A DNA stretch of 23,531 nucleotides, taken from the NCBI GenBank assembly GCA_027038235.1, contig JALVXV010000300.1:1-23531 (forward strand), given 5' to 3'. This document shows, piece by piece, positions 16,741 to 22,783 of this stretch (positions are counted from its first letter, which is position 1; each line of letters begins with the position of its first letter). A model generated the notes under the pieces. The model had not been told where the DNA came from. It saw only the letters and a list, made by a program, of their open reading frames with translations, and did not search any database. This DNA is from Campylobacterales bacterium (GTDB lineage: Bacteria > Campylobacterota > Campylobacteria > Campylobacterales > JALSKU01). Position numbers and translations under genes: made by a program.

Positions 16741-17032
16741 CCTCTATCCTTTTTGCAACTTCTCTTATCTCATCATACAACAGACAATTACTTTTATCAT
16801 ATTGAACAATATCCACATCAAATAAAAACTCTTGCCTTAAAAGCTCTTTTACAACTTCTATCTTTTTCCTTTTAAACTCTTTGATATCCATATCAACTTT
16901 TATGGCTATATCTATATCTCCACCTCTTTTTGTATCATCTACTCTACTTCCAAAAAGATAAACTTCTACATCTCCAAAATTATCTTTTATCGCATTTAAA
17001 ATGATATTTTTTACTCTGCTTGACAATCTCAT
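16733..17032 (-). CDS. MNT-type nucleotidyltransferase (minimal NTase, HEPN/MNT antitoxin class)
   Basis: This 99-residue minimal nucleotidyltransferase has the motif GSRVDDTKRGGDID (28-41), with metal ligands D39 and D41, and a third acidic residue in FDVDIV (D72 or D74). All catalytic residues look intact. In HEPN/MNT toxin-antitoxin pairs the MNT protein modifies and silences the HEPN ribonuclease. Here the upstream HEPN frame is broken (17033-17313). The open frame continues upstream in phase through HEPN-like residues to 17191, so a short fusion could be made from an upstream TTG. I prefer the ATG at 17032, which begins MRLSSRVKN as in related MNT proteins, although no good ribosome site precedes it. 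The stop overlaps the polyamine dehydrogenase start. Confidence 0.8.
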   Translation of the reverse strand: MRLSSRVKNIILNAIKDNFGDVEVYLFGSRVDDTKRGGDIDIAIKVDMDIKEFKRKKIEVVKELLRQEFLFDVDIVQYDKSNCLLYDEIREVAKRIEDE

Positions 17033-17313
17033 TATGAAAATATTTTGATAATACTCTTTAAGTTTTGAAAAACTATCTATACAATACTTCAAATCTTCCA
17101 AAGCATCCTCTATCTCATCAGGATAGTCGTATTCAAGCTCATTTCTTTTTGCTCTTAGCTCCCATAAAATCTTGACAAGAGCTAAATCTCTTTAGATAAG
17201 CATCAAGTACAGCTCTTTGTATGGGTAAAAGTTCACTATATATCTTTGTTGTCATATATATTCTTTTCTTGCAGTATTTCATCTATCAAATCTTTATACT
17301 CTTTTACATTCAT
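17033..17313 (-). pseudogene. Decayed HEPN-domain (HepT-like) gene, partner of the MNT gene
   Basis: Three fragments in different frames look like successive parts of one HEPN protein. Fragment 1 (17313-17236) reads MNVKEYKDLIDEIL and stops after DNKDI. Fragment 2 (17255-17139) carries YSELLPIQRAVLDAYLKRF and QDFMG, then runs into a stop. Fragment 3 (from 17191 down) carries WELRAKRNELEYDYPDE and continues in phase into the MNT gene. The first shift lies in an AT-dinucleotide tract (GATATATAG), as if one AT unit was lost. Fragments 2 and 3 overlap where a 40-50 residue core would be expected, which implies an internal deletion. The HepT-type motif RX4HXY appears as RNELEYDY, with tyrosine in place of the catalytic histidine (codon 17131-17129, TAC). 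The fragment match rests on remembered family patterns. Confidence 0.65.
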
Positions 17314-17324
17314 ATCATCTCTAC

Positions 17325-17345
17325 CCCAAATCCCAAATCCCAAAC
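17325..17345 (-). repeat. Heptamer tandem repeat, ATTTGGG type, 3 units
   Basis: On the minus strand the order is GTTTGGG, ATTTGGG, ATTTGGG, starting one base after the rdgB stop codon (TAG 17349-17347). It is the same heptamer as at 121-183 and has the same layout: a gene ending in TAG, then GTTTGGG, then ATTTGGG units in the sense direction. Confidence 0.9.
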
Positions 17346-17346
17346 A

Positions 17347-17928
17347 CTATCCTATCAATCTTTTTGCCAATCTTAAAGCTTTACTTCTATGAGAAAACTC
17401 CTTTTTTATACTCTCATCAAGCTCCCCTAAAGTCTTATCAAACCCATCAGGTATAAAGATAGGATCATACCCAAAGCCATTTTCTCCTCTTTGTTCATCT
17501 ATCACCTCTCCATACATCCACCCATGAACACTAAATATACCCTCTTTAGTTGCTAAAGCTATCGCAGCCGTATAAAATGCAGGAGTTTTTTTGATGTCTC
17601 TTTTTTTAAGTTCATTTATCAATTTATGAAGATTACCTTTTGCAGTAGCATTAGCTCCTGCATATCTAGCACTTTTTATACCTGGCTCATTTGATAAAAT
17701 TGGTACACTTATACCACTATCATCGCTTAAAACTATACTATTTTTATCCTCCATAGCATCATAAACAGCTTTAGCTTTTATGATGGCATTTTCTTTAAAA
17801 CTATCTCCATCTTCAACTATCTCAAAAGGTTTTATAACTTCACTAAAAGGCACCACTTCAAACATATCAAAACTTTTTTGTATCTCTTTAACCTTACCCT
17901 TATTTGAAGTTGCCAATATAATTTTCAT
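17347..17928 (-). CDS. rdgB: dITP/XTP pyrophosphatase (HAM1 family)
   Basis: RdgB hydrolyses non-canonical purine nucleoside triphosphates (dITP, XTP) to monophosphates and keeps them out of DNA and RNA. The 193 residues show the substrate loop ATSNKGKVKEI at the N-terminus, the catalytic LSDDSGI (D69, D70), PGIKSARYAG, GFGYDPIF and SHRSKAL near the end. Length is typical. The ATG has AAGGGAAG a few bases upstream. It is transcribed away from the MFS transporter, with a 66-base shared upstream region. The HEPN/MNT and polyamine genes lie downstream on the same strand. Confidence 0.95.
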   Translation of the reverse strand: MKIILATSNKGKVKEIQKSFDMFEVVPFSEVIKPFEIVEDGDSFKENAIIKAKAVYDAMEDKNSIVLSDDSGISVPILSNEPGIKSARYAGANATAKGNLHKLINELKKRDIKKTPAFYTAAIALATKEGIFSVHGWMYGEVIDEQRGENGFGYDPIFIPDGFDKTLGELDESIKKEFSHRSKALRLAKRLIG

Positions 17929-17957
17929 AACTTCCCTTAATATTTCTTTTTTTAGGA

Positions 17958-17963
17958 TATAAT
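17958..17963 (+). promoter_or_regulatory. Predicted -10 box for the YajR-like transporter
   Basis: TATAAT at 17958-17963 is preceded by a T-rich tract (17941-17953), the Campylobacterota sigma-70 pattern. Transcription would start near 17970. The ribosome site is GGAGG at 17985-17989; the TTG at 17983 is part of that site and not a likely start codon. Confidence 0.7.
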
Positions 17964-17994
17964 TCTACCATATTTATACTTATTGGAGGAAATG

Positions 17995-19320
17995 ATGAAG
18001 GCATTGGCATTGAAAGTTATGCCTCTTAGCATGATCATAGCTTTGAGATTTTTTGGTCTTTTTATAGTTTTATCAGTTTTGAGCCAATATGCTTTAACTC
18101 TTCAATACTCAAATGCAACACTTGCAGGTATAGCTGTGGGTGGATATGCAGCAACTCAAGCCTTTTTACAAACACCATTTGGAATGTTAAGTGATAAGAT
18201 AGGTAGAAAAAAGACTATCTTGATAGGACTTTTGATATTTGTTGCAGGTTCAATAGTCTGTGCATTGAGTGAAAATATATACACTTTGTTATTGGGTAGA
18301 TTTCTGCAAGGCTCAGGTGCTATAGGCTCTGTTATAACTGCTATGATCGCTGATCTTTCCAAAGAGGAAGAGAGAGCTCATGCTATGGCTATTATGGGAA
18401 TGGTGATAGCTTTAACTTTTGCAGTTGCTATGATAGCAGGTCCACTTATGGCAGGTTATCTTGGAGTACCTTCACTATTTTGGCTCACAGCTACACTTGC
18501 AGCAACTGCTTTACTAATTCTCTTTACAAAGGTGCCAGAGCCTCCAAAAATTATCCATACTTATGAAGAGGGAAGTGTAAAGATAAAAGATGTTTTTAGA
18601 GATAGGGATTTGGTTAGAATGTATGTTACTTTTCTTTTTCATAGCTCTACTATGACTATGGCATTTTTTATAATTCCAATTCTTCTAAAACAGAAATTTG
18701 GAGTTTTGCCTACTGGTTTTTGGAAAGTATATCTTCCTGCAGTTATATTTGGAGTTTTAGCTATGGGTCCTGCAGCTATATTTGGAGAGAAGTACTCCAA
18801 AGGCAAGGAGATATTTATCATCTCTGTATTATGTATAGTAGCCTCTTTTGCTTTGATGGGATTTACTAGCTCATTTTTACTATTTGGTATAGGTGCTACT
18901 CTCTTTTTTATAGGGTTTAATATGTTTGAACCACTTTTGCAAAGTTTTGTAGCTAAATTTGCTAAAGTGCATCAAAAGGGGACAGCTTTAGGAGTGGCAA
19001 ATACCTTTGCTTATATAGGTATATTTTTGGGTGGAGCATTGGGAGGCTATGTTTATGGACATTTCAAAGAGCAAGGTTTAGCTATCTTTGTTTTTGTTAT
19101 ATCTATTTTTTGGATATGGTGGATAGTAGGTATGAGAAACCCTGGACTTAGACAGACACTATATATAGAGCTAAATGATAATACAAGAGATAAACTTCAT
19201 GATATAAAAAAGATAAAAGGCATTACAGATCAATATATCAATGAAACAGAAGCTATCATAGTCATCAAGTATGATACACACCATATAGATGAAGATAGGA
19301 TAAAAGAGTTTTTTAATTAG
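17995..19320 (+). CDS. YajR-like major facilitator transporter with C-terminal YAM-type domain
   Basis: This 441-residue inner-membrane protein has twelve predicted helices. The MFS signature between helices 2 and 3 is GMLSDKIGRKKT, and motif C-like residues appear in the fifth helix (ALTFAVAMIAGP). The N-terminal half (LRFFGLFIVLSVLS, then FLQTPFG and GRFLQGSGAIG) follows the pattern I recall for E. coli YajR. The last 60 or so residues are a soluble beta-alpha-beta tail (LYIELNDNTRDKL, ITDQYINETEAIIVIKYD), matching the ferredoxin-like YAM domain of YajR. The transported substrate is not known. Three starts compete; the ATG at 17995 is chosen because GGAGG (17985-17989) ends five bases before it. 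Confidence 0.88.
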   Translation: MKALALKVMPLSMIIALRFFGLFIVLSVLSQYALTLQYSNATLAGIAVGGYAATQAFLQTPFGMLSDKIGRKKTILIGLLIFVAGSIVCALSENIYTLLLGRFLQGSGAIGSVITAMIADLSKEEERAHAMAIMGMVIALTFAVAMIAGPLMAGYLGVPSLFWLTATLAATALLILFTKVPEPPKIIHTYEEGSVKIKDVFRDRDLVRMYVTFLFHSSTMTMAFFIIPILLKQKFGVLPTGFWKVYLPAVIFGVLAMGPAAIFGEKYSKGKEIFIISVLCIVASFALMGFTSSFLLFGIGATLFFIGFNMFEPLLQSFVAKFAKVHQKGTALGVANTFAYIGIFLGGALGGYVYGHFKEQGLAIFVFVISIFWIWWIVGMRNPGLRQTLYIELNDNTRDKLHDIKKIKGITDQYINETEAIIVIKYDTHHIDEDRIKEFFN

Positions 19321-19324
19321 GTTT

Positions 19325-19339
19325 TAGAAAAATTTTCTA
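19325..19339. other. AT-rich inverted repeat after the transporter gene
   Basis: TAGAAAA and TTTTCTA flank a single A, five bases after the transporter stop codon. It could form a weak hairpin or a cruciform. It may help end the transporter transcript before the flagellin promoter, but there is no GC-rich stem or clean T tract. Confidence 0.3.
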
Positions 19340-19343
19340 CAAT

Positions 19344-19378
19344 CCCAAATCCCATATCCCATACTCTAAATTCTAAAA
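19344..19378 (-). repeat. Degenerate heptamer tandem repeat upstream of flagellin, 5 units
   Basis: On the + strand the units are CCCAAAT, CCCATAT, CCCATAC, TCTAAAT and TCTAAAA. Read on the minus strand the first is ATTTGGG, the unit seen at 121-183 and 17325-17345. The array is more diverged than the others. It ends 17 bases before the -35 element of the flagellin promoter. Confidence 0.75.
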
Positions 19379-19394
19379 TTTTTCAAAAAAGATA

Positions 19395-19421
19395 TAAACT
19401 TTTTTTTTAATCCTCCGATTT
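19395..19421 (+). promoter_or_regulatory. Sigma-28 (FliA) promoter of flagellin
   Basis: TAAACTTT (19395-19402) and TCCGATTT (19414-19421) are separated by exactly 11 bases. The FliA consensus is TAAAGTTT, 11 bases, then GCCGATAA. The spacing and the CGAT core match, and the gene is a flagellin, a standard FliA target. Transcription would begin near 19428, giving a leader of about 42 bases. Confidence 0.85.
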
Positions 19422-19430
19422 AGTTTATGA

Positions 19431-19463
19431 CTGACATGGATGTCAGAATAAAATTTAAAAGGA
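19431..19463 (+). promoter_or_regulatory. Predicted CsrA-binding leader of flagellin mRNA (hairpin GGA plus SD GGA)
   Basis: CTGACAT and ATGTCAG form a perfect inverted repeat around GG (19431-19446). As RNA, CUGAC pairs with GUCAG and exposes the loop AUGGAU, which contains the CsrA recognition core ANGGA. A second copy, AAGGA (19459-19463), is the ribosome binding site, six bases before the ATG. Two sites about 23 bases apart, one in a hairpin loop and one over the ribosome site, is the arrangement known for flagellin mRNA control by CsrA (B. subtilis hag; C. jejuni flaA). Binding here is inferred. Confidence 0.6.
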
Positions 19464-19469
19464 TTTAAA

Positions 19470-20618
19470 ATGGGATTTAGAATTAACACAAACATAGCAG
19501 CATTAAATGCTCACAGAAATAGTGTTATGACAAACAAGGCGTTGGACCAAAACTTAACAAGATTAAGCTCTGGTTTAAGAATTAACAAAGCAGCTGATGA
19601 CTCTTCAGGTCTTGCTATTTCAGATAGTCTTAACTCTCAAGCTACAGGTTTGGGACAAGCTATTAGAAATGCAAATGATGGTATCAATGTTGTTCAAACA
19701 GCTGATGGTGCTTTACAAGAGTATACAAACATCATCAATACTGTAAGAACCAAAGCTATCCAAGCTGCATCTGATGGTCAAAGTGCTAAGTCAAGAGAAG
19801 CGATCCAAAGAGATGTGGATAAACTTCTTCAAGAGGCTCAAAATATTGCTTCTACTACATCATTTAATGGTCAAACACTACTAAATGGTGGTTTCCATGA
19901 TAAAGCATTTCATATAGGTGCTTATAGTGGTGAGACTGTAGATGTATCTATAGAGGATAGACAAATAGCAAAAGTTGCTAAGTTTTCTTTAGATGATGGT
20001 ACAACTGCTATAGAAACTACTGGTGGTGTTGCTCATACAATAGCTGTCTCAGTTGCAGGTACGGTTGTTAGCATTACAGTCTCTAATGCAACAGGCAATA
20101 CTTCACTAGAAAATGCTCAAGCTATAGTAGATGCTTTCAATGCTGAGGCACAAAAGGTTGGTGTAAGAGTTCATGCTAGTGCTATTGAGACAACTGCTGG
20201 AACAGGACACTACTCTGTAAGATTGGATAGTGGAGATCTATTTACTGTAAACAATGCTGGTGGTACTGGATTAGCAACAGGAGATCAAACAGCTAACCTA
20301 GATAATAACCTCTCTACTATAGATGTTACAACTAGAGCTGGTGCTGAATTGGCAATCTTGAGTACTGACTATGGATTGACAGATGTTAATGAAACTAGAT
20401 CTAAGCTTGGTTCTGTTCAAAATCAGCTTGAATCAACAGTAAGAAATATCTCTGTAACAGAGGTTAATGTTACTGCAGCAAAATCAACTATCATGGATGT
20501 TGACTTTGCAAAAGAGAGTGCAAGTTTCGCAAAACATAACATCTTAGCTCAGTCTGGCTCTTATGCTCTAAGTCAAGCAAATGCTGTTCAGCAAAATGTA
20601 TTGAGATTATTGCAATAG
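19470..20618 (+). CDS. flaA: Flagellin (major filament protein)
   Basis: Flagellin polymerises into the flagellar filament after export through the flagellar secretion system. The 382 residues show a conserved N-terminal D0/D1 part (MGFRINTNIAALNAHRN, RLSSGLRINKAADDSSGLAIS, NDGINVVQTADGAL), a short variable centre from about 165 to 290 rich in T, A, V and G, and a conserved C-terminal part ending LSQANAVQQNVLRLLQ. The variable region is much shorter than in C. jejuni FlaA, which has about 570 residues. The D1 stretch INTVRTKAIQAASDGQ is of the Campylobacter/Helicobacter type. The gene stands alone with a FliA promoter and a structured 3' region, next to glycosylation genes. Confidence 0.97.
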   Translation: MGFRINTNIAALNAHRNSVMTNKALDQNLTRLSSGLRINKAADDSSGLAISDSLNSQATGLGQAIRNANDGINVVQTADGALQEYTNIINTVRTKAIQAASDGQSAKSREAIQRDVDKLLQEAQNIASTTSFNGQTLLNGGFHDKAFHIGAYSGETVDVSIEDRQIAKVAKFSLDDGTTAIETTGGVAHTIAVSVAGTVVSITVSNATGNTSLENAQAIVDAFNAEAQKVGVRVHASAIETTAGTGHYSVRLDSGDLFTVNNAGGTGLATGDQTANLDNNLSTIDVTTRAGAELAILSTDYGLTDVNETRSKLGSVQNQLESTVRNISVTEVNVTAAKSTIMDVDFAKESASFAKHNILAQSGSYALSQANAVQQNVLRLLQ

Positions 20619-20626
20619 CAATAATC
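20605..20626 (+). other. Hairpin across the flagellin stop codon
   Basis: GATTATTGC (20605-20613) pairs perfectly with GCAATAATC (20618-20626) around the loop AATA. The nine-pair stem spans the last sense codons and the stop TAG (20616-20618). A second in-frame stop, TAA, follows at 20622-20624. No T tract follows, so it is not a standard terminator. It may stabilise the mRNA end. Confidence 0.65.
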
Positions 20627-20632
20627 GGTAAA

Positions 20633-20645
20633 GCTACATAGTAGC
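20633..20645 (+). other. Small inverted repeat in the flagellin 3' region
   Basis: GCTAC and GTAGC flank ATA. The stem has only five pairs and a three-base loop, so it is weak alone. It is one of several hairpins packed between the flagellin stop codon and the likely terminator. Confidence 0.35.
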
Positions 20646-20709
20646 GGTATGCATTTCTGTGAAAATGTGCTAAGACTTCTACAGTAGTAGAGTAAAACAT
20701 TAGTCCTTC

Positions 20710-20732
20710 GAGGGTGCCTTATAGGCACTCTC
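20710..20732. terminator. Terminator-like hairpin between convergent flagellin and Maf genes
   Basis: GAGGGTGCC (20710-20718) pairs with GGCACTCTC (20724-20732) around TTATA, nine pairs with one G.U. This is the most GC-rich stem in the intergenic space and lies between two convergent genes, so it may end transcription from both sides. No long T tract follows on either strand, which lowers confidence in a classical intrinsic terminator. Confidence 0.55.
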
Positions 20733-20739
20733 AACTATA

Positions 20740-22743
20740 TCAGTTACTCTCTTTAAAAATTTCCATATATTTATCTACTATTTTTAAGAGTTGCAAAGTT
20801 ATAATCTTTTGAAATTTTTTTATATTTTTTTTGGGATTTTCAATCTGTGTGGTATTAAAAAAATCACCTATATAGCCACCAACATTTTCCAAATAAACTA
20901 TATATATTTGGGCAAGTTCTCCTCTATTTTTGTGATGAGATAAAATACACTCAGCAGCCATTTTTGTAAAAGCTGATGAGATTTGCTCAATAGATGGGTA
21001 TCTTTGTTTTGAAAATTCAACTATTAAATTTTTTTTATATTTAGCATCCTTTTCTCTTAATAAAAATGCCTCTAGTTCATCCTCTTTAAAATCAATAGAT
21101 GAGTTTTTATCATAAAACTCTACCAATCTCTTTTTAAAAGTAGCATCTTTTTCTTTATGGTTTTTAAAGCTGATATCTTGGATCTTTTTTGGATAGGTAT
21201 TTTCAAAATAGGCACCATTGCTTAGATTGTAAACTTTTTGCTCATTTTGTTTTAAATTGTGAGTAAAGTAGTTGACTCTTAAGATAGATATATTAAACAA
21301 AGGAGTAGTAGGAACTCTATCTAAAAAGTTACCTTTTACATAAAATTCACTCTCTCTTAAAGAGACATTATCAGATGAGGTTGCACTTTTAAGCTTCAGC
21401 TTACTCTTAGAGCTTAAATGACCCTCTGAGTGAGTCTTTTTTGTTTCAGGATCTAGTGCTAAATCAAGCCCTAAAAGATAGATCTCATCTGCACCAAATA
21501 TCAAAGATAGAGCATATGCTATCTCACCTACACTATATCCCTCTAGCTTTCCATTATTAAATTTGTAAAAGGTCCTATCTTCAAACATATATATATTTTC
21601 TTTAGAAGTTATATCTAAAAATAGCCCTAGATCTACACTAGATGATAGAAAAAATAAAGATGAATTAAAAAAGGATTTTGATTTGATATTTTCTATTGTT
21701 TTTTTAACAGGATCGGTATTTTCATCGACATGCACTATGATATCAGGCTTGATACCATTCTCATATAGTATAATTGATGTCATAAAGAGTGCCACTATTG
21801 TTATATATGGAGCATTCTCTTTTAGCCATTTTATATTTTTTTGCAAAGATGGTCCTGCAGCTACTATAACGATAGGTCTATCCTTTATGGTGCTATCTTT
21901 ATGTATCTTTGAGACATCAAAAAATTTATAACCATCCTTTATGCTCTTTACTGTTTTTATATTTTTCAACAGTAGCCTATCTTGCAAATAGGTATTGCTT
22001 GATTGGGTTACTATAGAGTTTTGAATTTGTGCAATCTTTTCCCTATATTCAGGATATAAAAGATAGTATTTTATATAATTATTTCTTATAAAACTATTGT
22101 GATAAAAGGTATTAAAAACCTCTTTTAATCCTGCATCATCTTCCATGATCGCAAAATATAACTCACTTTGTTCTCCTATTTTGGAATAATCTGTTACAAA
22201 CAAAGATAGTCTAAATAGTTCAAGATTGTCTTCAACTATAAGGTACATATATGAGTGTATTTTATCATTAATTGCCTCTAAATGAACCCCCAAACCAACA
22301 CCAAAGAAGATAAATTTAAAAATTTGTTTCATAGTAGTGCTATCTTTGGGTAGTAGTTTTTTAGCAAAACCCACTACAGGAGCAATAAGGACAAATTTAG
22401 AAACAGTTGGATCTTCGCTATTAGCATACTCTATAGCTTTATCAGTAAAATTATAATCATAAAAAGTCTCAATCACTCCTTTATTTTTAGCAAAGTTTAT
22501 CTCATTTGCAGCTTTTTTTGCAGCCTCTAAACTAGAGCTTCCATATAGCCACTGATTTGTTGAGGTATCTAAGACATCAAAATAGCCATCTTTGTACTCC
22601 AATGCATACCTCTCTTTGTATGAGCCATTTTCTATGGCTTGAGAGAGTATATCAACTTTTTTAAAAACTTTGGGATATTTTTCAGACAAGAAAAGAAGAT
22701 TGTTTTGAAATGTAGCTATGGCTTTTTGTTCAATATTTTGCAT
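20740..22743 (-). CDS. Maf-type motility accessory factor (DUF115), probable flagellin glycosyltransferase
   Basis: Maf proteins attach nonulosonic acids such as pseudaminic or legionaminic acid to flagellin in the cytoplasm before export. The 667-residue product has the family's central DUF115 domain, recognised by RPIVIVAAGPSLQKNIKWL (289-307), then KPDIIVHVDEN and IYLLGLDLALD with a nearby HSEGHLSS. The N-terminal part (EKYALEYKDGYFDVLD-like, YGSSSLEAAKKAA) and a long charged helical C-terminus are also usual for the family. It lies convergent to flagellin and downstream of a NeuB/PseI-family gene, which fits flagellin glycosylation. GAGG before the ATG is the ribosome site. Which sugar is transferred is not known. 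Confidence 0.88.
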   Translation of the reverse strand: MQNIEQKAIATFQNNLLFLSEKYPKVFKKVDILSQAIENGSYKERYALEYKDGYFDVLDTSTNQWLYGSSSLEAAKKAANEINFAKNKGVIETFYDYNFTDKAIEYANSEDPTVSKFVLIAPVVGFAKKLLPKDSTTMKQIFKFIFFGVGLGVHLEAINDKIHSYMYLIVEDNLELFRLSLFVTDYSKIGEQSELYFAIMEDDAGLKEVFNTFYHNSFIRNNYIKYYLLYPEYREKIAQIQNSIVTQSSNTYLQDRLLLKNIKTVKSIKDGYKFFDVSKIHKDSTIKDRPIVIVAAGPSLQKNIKWLKENAPYITIVALFMTSIILYENGIKPDIIVHVDENTDPVKKTIENIKSKSFFNSSLFFLSSSVDLGLFLDITSKENIYMFEDRTFYKFNNGKLEGYSVGEIAYALSLIFGADEIYLLGLDLALDPETKKTHSEGHLSSKSKLKLKSATSSDNVSLRESEFYVKGNFLDRVPTTPLFNISILRVNYFTHNLKQNEQKVYNLSNGAYFENTYPKKIQDISFKNHKEKDATFKKRLVEFYDKNSSIDFKEDELEAFLLREKDAKYKKNLIVEFSKQRYPSIEQISSAFTKMAAECILSHHKNRGELAQIYIVYLENVGGYIGDFFNTTQIENPKKNIKKFQKIITLQLLKIVDKYMEIFKESN

Positions 22744-22761
22744 TTTTTTACCTCGTTGTAT

Positions 22762-22781
22762 TTTGCTTACTATAAAGCAAA
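22762..22781 (-). other. Intercistronic hairpin between pseI and maf
   Basis: TTTGCTT and AAGCAAA form a perfect seven-pair stem around a six-base loop, three bases after the pseI stop codon on the minus strand. It is followed by ATACAACGAGG, the maf ribosome site, not by a T tract. It could be a processing or attenuation element, or chance. Confidence 0.45.
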
Positions 22782-22783
22782 GA

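Noticed and set aside
17033..17101. TTG start at 17101 for the nucleotidyltransferase
   Set aside because: Residues before the ATG at 17032 look like the end of the HEPN partner and not part of an MNT domain. A fusion is possible but not favoured.
17983..17994. TTG (17983) and ATG (17992) as starts of the YajR-like transporter
   Set aside because: The TTG lies in the GGAGG ribosome site and the first ATG is only two bases from it. The ATG at 17995 has proper spacing.
20491..20700. Minus-strand frame over the flagellin 3' end
   Set aside because: It covers the flagellin C-terminus and hairpin region and has no ribosome site or recognisable domain.
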